Below, one piece after another: positions 1 to 6,131 of a stretch of 8,770 nt of DNA (the first letter of the stretch is position 1; every line of letters begins with the position of its first letter). Position numbers and translations under genes: made by a program. Source of the stretch: JBMNQS01 sp050944255 (GTDB taxonomy: Bacteria > Bacillota > Clostridia > Christensenellales > Maliibacteriaceae); contig JBMNQS010000079.1 in the NCBI GenBank assembly GCA_050944255.1, positions 1 through 8,770 on the forward strand, in the 5' to 3' direction. The notes beneath the pieces are model-generated. The model did no database searches. It saw only the letters and a list, made by a program, of their open reading frames with translations, and was not told where the DNA came from.

Positions 1-272
1 GCATGGCGCATCTGGTGGATCGGATTGTCGGCGGGGGCGACGTGGCGCGCTACAAGCCGGACCCCGAAGGCGTGCACCTTTTGATGAAAACCTTCGGCGC
101 TAAAAAAGAGGAGGTGCTCTACGTGGGCGACAGCCTGGTGGACGCCAAGACCGCAGAGAGCGCCGGCGTGGATTTTGCCGCCGTGCTCAGCGGGGTGACG
201 CGGGCCGATGAATTTGAGCCCTACCCGCACGTTGCGGTGCTGGAGCGCCTGCGGGACATACTGGCGCTGTGA
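1..272 (+). CDS. HAD-family phosphatase, C-terminal part (gene begins before the window)
   Basis: This is the C-terminal ~90 residues of a haloacid-dehalogenase-superfamily hydrolase of the phosphoglycolate phosphatase (Gph/PGMB) type, a cytosolic Mg-dependent phosphatase. Visible are motif III, RYKPDPEG, with its conserved lysine, and motif IV, YVGDSLVDAKTAESAG, with the GD...D metal-binding acidic residues. These are followed by the usual 'G..GVTRADEF' loop and a short C-terminal helix. The catalytic motif I (DxDGT) and the cap domain lie upstream of position 1, so the in-frame ATG at 3 is an internal methionine and not the start. The reading frame is open to the window edge. It resembles the complete HAD gene at 6919-7590 in motif layout, but the two differ enough to be separate paralogues. 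The substrate cannot be told from this fragment. A 41-bp gap separates it from the next gene. Confidence 0.85.
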   Translation, partial: MAHLVDRIVGGGDVARYKPDPEGVHLLMKTFGAKKEEVLYVGDSLVDAKTAESAGVDFAAVLSGVTRADEFEPYPHVAVLERLRDILAL

Positions 273-301
273 CGGCGCGGCGCGAATGAAATTTTTGTGT
301 G

Positions 302-309
302 AAAGGGGA
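302..309 (+). promoter_or_regulatory. Ribosome binding site for the GNAT gene
   Basis: AAAGGGGA lies 4 bases before the ATG at 314. It decides the start: the in-frame GTG at 299 would place this Shine-Dalgarno sequence inside the coding region, so translation most likely begins at 314. Confidence 0.7.
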
Positions 310-313
310 CTTT

Positions 314-844
314 ATGGTCTACGTCCGACAGGCATTGCCCATGGATGCGCAGGCTATGAGCCGGATATTTGCCTTAAGCTGGAAGAGCGCTTACAGGGGG
401 ATCGTTCCCGACGCGTATCTGGACGCACTGCGGGAGGACTTTTGGACGAGCGCTTTCAGCGGGTGGTTTGAAGGCGGCGACATGAAGGGCCAGATGATCT
501 ACGAGGGCAGCCGGGCCGTGGGCGCCGTGGTCTACGGGCCGGGACGGGACGCCCGCTGGAGCGACTGGGGCGAGGTGGTCGCCATTTACGTGCATCCCCA
601 TTACCAGGGACGCGGATTCGGCACGAAGCTGCTGGAAGTGGCTGTGGAGGACCTGCGTAGCATGGGATACGCCAGAGCCTACCTGTGGGTGCTGGAGGAG
701 AACCTGGACGGGCGGCTCTTCTATGAGGCCAACGGCTGGGACAGGGCCGAGGAATCCTGCGTGATCCAGATCATGAACCAACCGCTGGTGGAGCGGCGCT
801 ATACCATCGGGGCGCGGGAAGGCGCTTTGGGACAAATTATATAA
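314..844 (+). CDS. GNAT-family N-acetyltransferase
   Basis: A 176-residue protein with the GCN5-related N-acetyltransferase fold, predicted to transfer an acetyl group from acetyl-CoA to an amine. Domain landmarks in order: an N-terminal helix segment with W23..AYRGI and P32-D33..YLD (typical of the Acetyltransf_1 subgroup). Then beta4 EVVAIYVHPHYQ (87-98), leading into the acetyl-CoA pyrophosphate loop Q98-G-R-G-F-G103 (R/Q-x-x-G-x-G/A), and motif B LFYEANGW (135-142). Length is normal for a single-domain GNAT. I chose the ATG at 314 because it has a well-spaced Shine-Dalgarno site; a GTG at 299 would add five residues (MKGDF). It is 16 bp upstream of ddh, in the same direction, so co-transcription is likely. 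The substrate (small molecule, antibiotic or protein N-terminus) cannot be inferred. Confidence 0.9.
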   Translation: MVYVRQALPMDAQAMSRIFALSWKSAYRGIVPDAYLDALREDFWTSAFSGWFEGGDMKGQMIYEGSRAVGAVVYGPGRDARWSDWGEVVAIYVHPHYQGRGFGTKLLEVAVEDLRSMGYARAYLWVLEENLDGRLFYEANGWDRAEESCVIQIMNQPLVERRYTIGAREGALGQII

Positions 845-860
845 ACTGCAGGAGGATTGT

Positions 861-1847
861 ATGAGCATTCGCATCGGTATTTTAGGTTACGGCAATCTGG
901 GCCGCGGCGTGGAGTGCGCCATCGCCCAGAACCCGGATATGGAATTGGCGGCGGTATTCACCCGCCGGGAGCCGTCCGGCGTCCGCATCATCTCAAAGGA
1001 CGTGCCCATCTACCCGGCGGACAGGGCCGGGGACATGACGCGGCAGATCGACGTGATGATCCTCTGCGGCGGCAGCGCTACGGACCTGCCGGCGCAGACA
1101 CCCCAGTTTGCGGCGCTTTACAATGTGGTGGACAGCTTCGATACCCACGCGGATATTCCGCGGCACTTTGCCGCCGTGGACAAGGCGGCCTCCGCATCGG
1201 GCAAGACGGCCGTCATCTCCGCCGGATGGGACCCGGGGATGTTCTCGGTCAGCCGCGCCTACGCCGGCGCCATACTGCCCCAGGGCCACGACTATACCTT
1301 CTGGGGAAAGGGCGTCAGCCAGGGCCATTCCGACGCCGTACGCCGGGTGGAGGGCGTCCTTGACGCCAGGCAGTACACGATCCCCGTGGATGCCGCGCTC
1401 TCCGCCGTGCGCCGCGGGGAGACCCCCGCATTCACCGCCAGGCAGCAGCATGTCCGCGAATGCTTCGTGGTGGCCCAGGAGGGCGCCGACCTGGAGCGGA
1501 TCGAGTCGGAGATCGTGAACATGCCCAACTACTTCGCCCCCTACGATACCATCGTGCACTTTATCTCCAAAGAGGAGCTTGAGCGAGACCACGGAGGCAT
1601 TCCCCACGGCGGGTTTGTCGTCCGCAGCGGCAGGACCGGTGAGCATGGCGAAAACAGCCATGTGATCGAGTACAGCCTGAAGCTGGACTCCAACCCGGAG
1701 TTCACCGCCGGCGTGCTGGTGGCCTGCGCCCGCGCCGCCTGGCGGATGAATGTATCCGGGCAGACCGGCGCCAAAACCATGCTGGACGTGCCGCCGGCGC
1801 TCTTGTGCGCCGCCTCGCCGGAGGAGCTGAGGGCGCATCTGCTGTAG
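861..1847 (+). CDS. ddh: meso-Diaminopimelate D-dehydrogenase
   Basis: A 328-residue NADP-dependent enzyme (EC 1.4.1.16) that reductively aminates L-2-amino-6-oxopimelate (tetrahydrodipicolinate) to meso-diaminopimelate, the one-step route to lysine and the peptidoglycan cross-linking amino acid. The N-terminal Rossmann fold shows the dinucleotide loop GYGNLGRG (9-16), followed by FTRRE (33-37) and LCGGSATD (68-75), which match the Corynebacterium glutamicum enzyme closely. The substrate domain shows DSFDTHADIPRH (91-102), SAGWDPGMFS (120-129), FWGKGVSQGHSDA (147-159), R199-E-C-F-V-V, MPNYF (221-225), IPHGGFV (247-253) and LDSNPEFTA (275-283). These regions supply the DAP-binding and catalytic Trp, Asp, Arg, His and Asn residues of the family. 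Length equals the family norm. A strong AGGAGG (850-855) precedes the ATG by 5 bases. A probable terminator follows. Confidence 0.97.
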   Translation: MSIRIGILGYGNLGRGVECAIAQNPDMELAAVFTRREPSGVRIISKDVPIYPADRAGDMTRQIDVMILCGGSATDLPAQTPQFAALYNVVDSFDTHADIPRHFAAVDKAASASGKTAVISAGWDPGMFSVSRAYAGAILPQGHDYTFWGKGVSQGHSDAVRRVEGVLDARQYTIPVDAALSAVRRGETPAFTARQQHVRECFVVAQEGADLERIESEIVNMPNYFAPYDTIVHFISKEELERDHGGIPHGGFVVRSGRTGEHGENSHVIEYSLKLDSNPEFTAGVLVACARAAWRMNVSGQTGAKTMLDVPPALLCAASPEELRAHLL

Positions 1848-1875
1848 GGGTGTATGGTTTGCCGGTCCGGTGATG

Positions 1876-1902
1876 CTCCCGCCATGCCGCGGCGGGGGTT
1901 TT
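1876..1902 (+). terminator. Probable rho-independent terminator after ddh
   Basis: The arms CTCCCGCC (1876-1883) and GGCGGGGG (1891-1898) pair over 8 positions, including one T-G pair, around the 7-base loop ATGCCGC. The next bases are TTTT (1899-1902). The stem is strong but the U-tract is short. It sits 29 bp after the ddh stop codon, where transcription of the first gene group would be expected to end. Confidence 0.55.
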
Positions 1903-2085
1903 GAAGAAGGGAAACGGCGCATATTAAAAGTGCCGGCCACAGGGCCGCGGCCTTAGCATCCTCTTCGGAGAATTTTGGCGGAAGGCCCCGCTGCTTTGCG
2001 GACAAAAGGGCCCGCCAAAGGGATCGTTGGGACGTTCAGGGCGATAAATGAGACAAAAAAATGGGGCCGGGCGCCGGCTTTGATG

Positions 2086-2091
2086 TATAAT
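2086..2091 (+). promoter_or_regulatory. Candidate -10 box for the thioesterase/bioY cluster
   Basis: TATAAT is a perfect match to the sigma-A -10 consensus, 43 bases before the ATG at 2134. It stands in an otherwise GC-rich context and follows a likely terminator. A good -35 hexamer is not visible at 16-18 bp spacing (the region is GGGGCC-like and part of a hairpin), so the promoter would be weak, activator-dependent or misidentified. Confidence 0.4.
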
Positions 2092-2122
2092 GTTAAATGG
2101 CGAAAGACGGGCGTTTGCAGGC

Positions 2123-2129
2123 AAGGAGG
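2123..2129 (+). promoter_or_regulatory. Ribosome binding site for the thioesterase gene
   Basis: AAGGAGG ends 4 bases before the ATG at 2134. It decides between this start and the much earlier in-frame ATG at 1975, which has no such site and would add 53 non-homologous residues. Confidence 0.8.
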
Positions 2130-2133
2130 AAAT

Positions 2134-2616
2134 ATGCAGCAGCAGCGGATCATGAAAAAAGTCGACGACAGCTACAGCGAGCATGTGCAGTCGGTCACCC
2201 AGGGCAGCCTCAACGGATCGCTGCGGCTGTTCGGCGGGCAGCTGCTTCAGTGGATAGACGTCCTGGCCGCCGTTGTGGCAAGGCGCCATTGCCAGTGCCC
2301 CGTGACCACCGTGGCCATCGATTCGCTGCAGTTTCTCGGGCCGGCCTACGCCAACGACACCATCGTGATGCGGGGCAAGGTGACCTATGTGGGGCAGACC
2401 TCCATGGAGATCTGCGTACACTCTTACGTGGAGCACCTGGACGGCCGCAGGAAGCTGATCAATACGGCGTACTTCATCATGGTGGCGCTGGACGAAAATG
2501 AAAGGCCCAGGCAGGTTCCGGGCCTGGTACTTGAAACCGACGAGCAAAAAGCCGACTGGGAGGCCGGGCTGCGACGCTACGAATTGAGAAAACAGCGCAG
2601 AAAAGAACACTTCTAA
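2134..2616 (+). CDS. Acyl-CoA thioesterase, hotdog fold (YkhA/YciA-like)
   Basis: A 160-residue single hotdog-domain protein of the acyl-CoA hydrolase family, which cleaves acyl-CoA to free fatty acid and CoA. The family signature is present: N27 in the position of the N(H)xxG segment, then R31-L-F-G-G-Q-L-L-Q-W-I-D42, matching the 'N...G..FGG.....D' catalytic pattern of YkhA/YciA proteins. The following helix LAAVVARRH (44-52) and strand TTVAIDSLQFLGPAY (58-72) also match the family. The second half, GKVTYVGQTSMEICVHSYVE (81-100), is the usual beta-sheet pair. N27 is followed by G-S rather than the usual H-x-G, and C53/C55 are near the active helix. The C-terminal 25 residues are highly charged. 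It probably shares a transcript with bioY, 26 bp downstream. The acyl substrate cannot be told. Confidence 0.85.
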   Translation: MQQQRIMKKVDDSYSEHVQSVTQGSLNGSLRLFGGQLLQWIDVLAAVVARRHCQCPVTTVAIDSLQFLGPAYANDTIVMRGKVTYVGQTSMEICVHSYVEHLDGRRKLINTAYFIMVALDENERPRQVPGLVLETDEQKADWEAGLRRYELRKQRRKEHF

Positions 2617-2642
2617 TTTTAAAAGAAAACGGAGACTTTATC

Positions 2643-3200
2643 ATGGAAAAGACAAAGAACCCCATCACCGTCAAGCAGCTGTGCGTAGCGGCCATTTTTA
2701 CGGCCATCACCTGCGTGCTGGCGCCCATCTCCCTTCCCGTGGGCATCATTCCCTTTTCCCTCGGGGTCTTTGCCGTATTGCTGGTGGGCGCGGTGCTGCC
2801 GCCCCGCCTGGCGCTGTTGTCCATAGGCGCGTACATGCTGCTGGGGCTTGTCGGCCTGCCGGTCTTTTCCGGGTACCGTACCGGGCTGCAGGTACTGGCC
2901 GGGCCCACCGGAGGGTTTGCCATCACGTTCCCTGTCATGAGCTGGCTGGTCAGCCTCTTCTCGCATAAGCCGCGCAAGGCCCTGTGGCTCTATATGTTCT
3001 GCTCCATGGTCGTGGCCATCGCCATCTGCCATACCGGCGGCGTTATCTGGTACAGCCTGTACGCCAAAGTGACGCTGGCGGAGGCCTTCGCCGTCTGCAG
3101 CGCTCCCTTTATCCTGGTGGATCTGGCCAAAGCCGTGCTGGCCACCGCCATCGGCCTTGTGATCAGACGCATCCTCATCCGCCTGAATATCCAGCTTTAA
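2643..3200 (+). CDS. bioY: Biotin transporter substrate-binding (S) component BioY
   Basis: A 185-residue integral membrane protein that captures biotin at the cell surface. In energy-coupling-factor (ECF) transporters it works with EcfA/EcfA'/EcfT. About six membrane segments are apparent (roughly 12-30, 36-53, 57-75, 90-106, 113-135, 155-177). The BioY signatures are clear: P37-F-S-L-G, GLPVFSG (71-77), LAGPTGG (85-91) and the C-terminal P155...D160-x-x-K163. Length is typical. The start has GGAG (2631-2634) eight bases upstream. No biotin-synthesis genes or ECF module lie nearby. The ABC ATPase 43 bp downstream belongs to an exporter-type pair with its own permease, so BioY probably uses shared ECF subunits encoded elsewhere, or works alone. 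A BirA operator was looked for in the short upstream gap and is not evident. Confidence 0.93.
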   Translation: MEKTKNPITVKQLCVAAIFTAITCVLAPISLPVGIIPFSLGVFAVLLVGAVLPPRLALLSIGAYMLLGLVGLPVFSGYRTGLQVLAGPTGGFAITFPVMSWLVSLFSHKPRKALWLYMFCSMVVAIAICHTGGVIWYSLYAKVTLAEAFAVCSAPFILVDLAKAVLATAIGLVIRRILIRLNIQL

Positions 3201-3243
3201 TGCCGAACGCCCCGGCAAATCCATCATTTCGGAGGAGAATACC

Positions 3244-3957
3244 ATGCTTAAAATCCAGCACCTGACCAAGACGTACGGCGGCAAGAAGGCCGTGGACGAT
3301 CTGTCGCTGCACATCGCGCCGGGCGAAATCTACGGGTTCATCGGCCACAACGGCGCCGGCAAAACCACCACCATCAAAAGCTGCTGCGGCATTCTGGAAT
3401 TTGACTCGGGTGAAGTGTTCATCGACGGCATCGACCTGAAGAAGGACCCGCTGGAATGTAAGCGCCGCATCGCCTACCTGCCCGATAACCCCGACTTTTA
3501 TGAGTTTCTTTCGGGCATCAAATACTTAAACTTCATCGCAGACGTGTTCGGCGTCGGGAAGGACGACAGGCAGGAGCGCATCCGCAGGTACGCCCAGCTG
3601 TTTGAATTGACCGACGATCTGGCCTCGCCGGTCTCCAGCTACTCCCACGGCATGAAACAGAAGCTGGCCATCATCTCGGCGCTGATCCATACGCCCCGCC
3701 TGATGGTGTTTGACGAGCCCTTCGTGGGCCTTGACCCCAAGGCCTCCCATATCCTGCGCGGACTGATGCGGGAACTGTGCGACCAAGGCGGCGCCATCTT
3801 TTTCTCCACCCACATACTGGAGGTGGCCGAAAAGCTCTGCGATAAGATCGCCATCATCAAAAACGGCCGCCTGGTGGTCTCCGGTCCCACCGGGCAGGTG
3901 ATCGGCGATACGTCCTTGGTGGACGTGTTCCTCGAACTGGAGGCCGGCCATGTTTAA
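3244..3957 (+). CDS. ABC transporter ATP-binding protein (exporter type)
   Basis: A 237-residue cytosolic nucleotide-binding subunit. It has an A-loop tyrosine (Y11), Walker A GHNGAGKT (34-41), the ABC signature YSHGMKQKL (133-141), Walker B RLMVFDEP (152-159) with catalytic E158, D-loop GLDP (162-165) and switch histidine H190 in FFSTHI. At the Q-loop the sequence is LPDNPDFYE (79-87), so the usual glutamine is replaced by D81, as often seen in ABC-2-type exporters of Firmicutes. These features match the CcmA/YxlF-like class of drug, peptide or bacteriocin exporters rather than importers. The strong Shine-Dalgarno GGAGGAG (3231-3237) precedes the ATG. Its last codons overlap the permease start by 8 bp (ATGTTTAA), which argues for translational coupling and a two-subunit transporter. 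The transported substrate is unknown. Confidence 0.93.
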   Translation: MLKIQHLTKTYGGKKAVDDLSLHIAPGEIYGFIGHNGAGKTTTIKSCCGILEFDSGEVFIDGIDLKKDPLECKRRIAYLPDNPDFYEFLSGIKYLNFIADVFGVGKDDRQERIRRYAQLFELTDDLASPVSSYSHGMKQKLAIISALIHTPRLMVFDEPFVGLDPKASHILRGLMRELCDQGGAIFFSTHILEVAEKLCDKIAIIKNGRLVVSGPTGQVIGDTSLVDVFLELEAGHV

Positions 3958-5560
3958 GACGCTGCTTTTTGTGCGCCTCAGGGCGCTGTGGGATAATTTG
4001 TTTGCCCGCATGGGCAACAGGAGCGGAAAAAAGAGCAAGGGGCTGGGCATCCTCCTGGGCATCGCCGTCATCTACGCGATGGTGGTCCTGCTGGGACTGA
4101 TGAGCGTCATGTTCATGAGCCTGGCCGCAGGCATGGTGGCCGCGGGCATGCCGTGGCTGTATTTTACCATGGCCGGCCTGATGTCCGTGGGCTTCTGCTT
4201 CGTGGGCAGCGTCTTTATAGCGGAAAAACAGATGTTTGATTCCTCCGACAATGAGCTGCTGCTGTCCATGCCGGTGCCCCCCTCCTACATACTGGCCACC
4301 AGGCTATCCACGCTGTTCATCTTAAACAGCCTGTACAATCTGCTGGTGATGGTCCCCGCCGGCATTATCTTCGCCATAGCCGGGCACGCCACGGCGCCCC
4401 AAATCATCAAATTTATCTTCCTGACGCTGCTTCTGCCGCTGATTCCCACCGCGCTGACCTGCGTGGTGGGCTGGGTCATCGGCTCCGTCTCCTCGAGAAT
4501 GCGCCATAAGAATCTGATCTCCAGTATCCTGATGATCGGCATGTTCCTGCTCTACATGTACTTGATGCTGAACCTGAACCGGTACATGCAGGATCTGATC
4601 GCAAACGGGATAGCCATCGGCCGGGCGGTGGCCAGGGCGTTCCCGCCGCTGTATTATTTCGGCACCGGCGTTACCGGCGGCGTGGCGGACTTTGCCGGGT
4701 TTTTGGCCTGGGCCGTCATTCTCTTTGCCGCGCTCTATGCGGTTTTATCCAGAACTTTCCTGAAAATCGTCACCAGAAAGAAGGGCCACGTCCGCGTGCG
4801 GTACGTGGAAAAGCCGCTGGATGTCTCCAGTCCGCGCAGAGCGCTGTTTAAAAAGGAGCTCCGCCGGCTTTTCTCGCTGCCCATCTATGTATTCAATGCC
4901 GCCATGGGCTCGGTGATGCTGCTGATCCTGGCGGGATTCATCCTGGTGCAGGGACCAAAGGTGCAGACGATGCTCGCCCAGTTCTTCGGCGCAGCAGGCG
5001 GGGGAAGCGCCATCGCATTTGGCATCGTGGTCGCAGCGGCCAGCTTCTGCGCTGCTATGAACGTCACCACCGCTCCCGCCATCTCCCTTGAGGGCAAAGC
5101 CATCGTCCTTTTAAAATCGCTGCCCGTCAGTGCAAAGGACGTGTTTCTGGCGAAAATCAACGTGAATTTGCTTGTGGGCCTTCCAGCGATTATAATAGTG
5201 GCAGCGGCCGCGTGGCTTCGCCTGCCGGTGACGCCCCTTCAGGGATTGCTGGTCCTGGCGGTGCCGGCTGCCTGCCAGGTGTTTGCGGCGCTGTACGGCC
5301 TTGCGTGCAATATTTGGATGCCGCGATTTGACTGGATCAGCGAAGTGATGGTGATCAAGCAGTCCGGCAGCGTGGCGCTGGCGGTGTTGACCGCCATGGC
5401 CGTCGTGATGCTGCCCATGGGCCTGTATCCCGCTGTGCTTGCCCGGTTCATCGGATTGGAGCTGTTCCTGATCCTGGCCACGGGCGTGCTGCTCGCAGCC
5501 AGCGCCGGATTGTACGCCTACCTGATGCGCGGCGGCGCCAAACGCTACGACAGGCTGTAG
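3950..5560 (+). CDS. ABC transporter permease, large two-half membrane protein
   Basis: A 536-residue polytopic membrane protein with about twelve hydrophobic segments (roughly 32-57, 68-90, 121-145, 155-180, 188-207, 249-267, 314-333, 353-370, 404-422, 429-452, 473-495, 502-524). A charged cytoplasmic linker, about 271-310, separates two halves. It is the membrane partner of the ATPase that overlaps its start. The halves share a short cytoplasmic motif: LLLSMPVPPSYILATRL (103-119) in the first and LLKSLPVSAKDVFLAKI (387-403) in the second, each followed by a long hydrophobic stretch. This indicates internal pseudo-twofold symmetry, so one permease polypeptide may pair with an ATPase dimer. 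Large permeases of this form are common beside exporter ATPases in Clostridia, but their substrates are mostly unknown. The AT-poor start region carries no clear own Shine-Dalgarno site, consistent with coupled translation. Confidence 0.85.
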   Translation: MFKTLLFVRLRALWDNLFARMGNRSGKKSKGLGILLGIAVIYAMVVLLGLMSVMFMSLAAGMVAAGMPWLYFTMAGLMSVGFCFVGSVFIAEKQMFDSSDNELLLSMPVPPSYILATRLSTLFILNSLYNLLVMVPAGIIFAIAGHATAPQIIKFIFLTLLLPLIPTALTCVVGWVIGSVSSRMRHKNLISSILMIGMFLLYMYLMLNLNRYMQDLIANGIAIGRAVARAFPPLYYFGTGVTGGVADFAGFLAWAVILFAALYAVLSRTFLKIVTRKKGHVRVRYVEKPLDVSSPRRALFKKELRRLFSLPIYVFNAAMGSVMLLILAGFILVQGPKVQTMLAQFFGAAGGGSAIAFGIVVAAASFCAAMNVTTAPAISLEGKAIVLLKSLPVSAKDVFLAKINVNLLVGLPAIIIVAAAAWLRLPVTPLQGLLVLAVPAACQVFAALYGLACNIWMPRFDWISEVMVIKQSGSVALAVLTAMAVVMLPMGLYPAVLARFIGLELFLILATGVLLAASAGLYAYLMRGGAKRYDRL

Positions 5561-5596
5561 GCCGCTGCTGCGATCTCCTTGGGATACCAGGCTTCG

Positions 5597-5611
5597 CAAA
5601 GGGAGCCTTTG
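5597..5611. other. Small hairpin between the ABC permease and rpiB
   Basis: CAAAGG and CCTTTG pair around GAG. No T-tract follows, so this is a weak terminator candidate at best. The bases after it (5611-5640) are AT-rich relative to the surroundings and may hold a promoter for the isomerase cluster, but I cannot pick a convincing -35/-10 pair. Confidence 0.25.
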
Positions 5612-5635
5612 TATACGGTTTACAAATTTTATTTA

Positions 5636-5641
5636 AAGGAG
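5636..5641 (+). promoter_or_regulatory. Ribosome binding site for the rpiB gene
   Basis: AAGGAG lies 9 bases before the ATG at 5651. It rules out the in-frame ATG at 5579, which has no site and would add 24 residues unlike the RpiB family. Confidence 0.75.
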
Positions 5642-5650
5642 AGCGTACGT

Positions 5651-6118
5651 ATGAAACAAAAGAAGATCGTCATTGGCTGCGACAACGCTGCGGTGGACAT
5701 GAAGAACCTTGTTATCTCCGAGCTTGCGGCACGGGGCGTCGCCTGTGAGGACGTGGGCGTGGACGCAGCTTCCGACGGCACCTTTTATCCGCTGGTGGCC
5801 AAAAGGGTCTGCGAGAGGATCATCGAGAGCGGCTACCAGGACGAGGGCATCCTCCTGTGCGGCACCGGTATCGGCATGGCCATGACGGCCAACAAATTCA
5901 AGGGCATTTTTGCCGCCGTCTGCCACGACAACTTCTCCGCCGAGCGGGCCAGGCTCTCCAATGACGCCAACGTGCTGTGCATGGGCGCCAGGGTCATCGG
6001 GCCGGAGCTGGCCAGGAAGATACTGGACGAATGGCTGCAGCGGCACTACGAGCCAAACGAGCGCTCCCATCCCAAGGTGGAGGCCATGCGGGACATCGAC
6101 AGCGCCAACATGAAATGA
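5651..6118 (+). CDS. rpiB: RpiB/LacAB-family sugar-phosphate isomerase
   Basis: A 155-residue cytosolic aldose-ketose isomerase of the RpiB fold; the classic member interconverts ribose-5-phosphate and ribulose-5-phosphate. Seen in order: the N-terminal strand and phosphate-site motif GCDNAA (9-14), the catalytic loop LLCGTGIGM (68-76) with C70 as the expected proton-transfer residue, ANKFKGIFAAVCHDNFSAE (80-98) with H92, SNDANVLCMGARVIGP (103-118) with R114, and the C-terminal H140. Two departures from the housekeeping enzyme stand out: the usual CDHA is CDNA (N12), and the usual DYPD segment is FYPLVAK (45-51). It lies 13 bp before a TPI-family gene. That pairing recalls the EryI/EryH isomerases of tetritol catabolism, so a tetrulose phosphate or another sugar phosphate may be the real substrate. 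Family assignment is firm; the specific reaction is not. Confidence 0.88.
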   Translation: MKQKKIVIGCDNAAVDMKNLVISELAARGVACEDVGVDAASDGTFYPLVAKRVCERIIESGYQDEGILLCGTGIGMAMTANKFKGIFAAVCHDNFSAERARLSNDANVLCMGARVIGPELARKILDEWLQRHYEPNERSHPKVEAMRDIDSANMK

Positions 6119-6131
6119 GAGGGCCGCGGAC

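Larger units (their letters stand above)
1903..2133 (+). other. Structured intergenic region upstream of the thioesterase gene
   Basis: No convincing gene. The frame is open back to ~1975 upstream of the thioesterase ATG, but the translated stretch does not resemble the family and lacks a Shine-Dalgarno site. Structures visible: an inverted repeat TTTGGCGG (1974-1981) / CCGCCAAA (2012-2019), extended inward by GCCC (1985-1988) / GGGC (2008-2011). A separate compact hairpin GCCGG (2066-2070) / CCGGC (2074-2078) has the loop GCG and lies just before a TATAAT box. I do not recognise a known riboswitch or leader. Confidence 0.4.

Noticed and set aside
299..313. GTG start for the GNAT protein
   Set aside because: It would bury the Shine-Dalgarno AAAGGGGA inside the coding region; the ATG at 314 is well placed behind it.
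993..1940. Long minus-strand open frame opposite ddh (about 315 codons)
   Set aside because: Its translation is low in complexity and rich in Gly, His and Arg, matches no family I know, and lies opposite an unmistakable ddh gene; it is a GC-driven antisense frame.
3244..3957. The ATPase after bioY as the EcfA subunit of a biotin ECF transporter
   Set aside because: It overlaps and is coupled to a large exporter-type permease, there is only one ATPase, no EcfT-like protein is present, and its Q-loop region (LPDNPDFYE) is of the ABC-2 exporter type.
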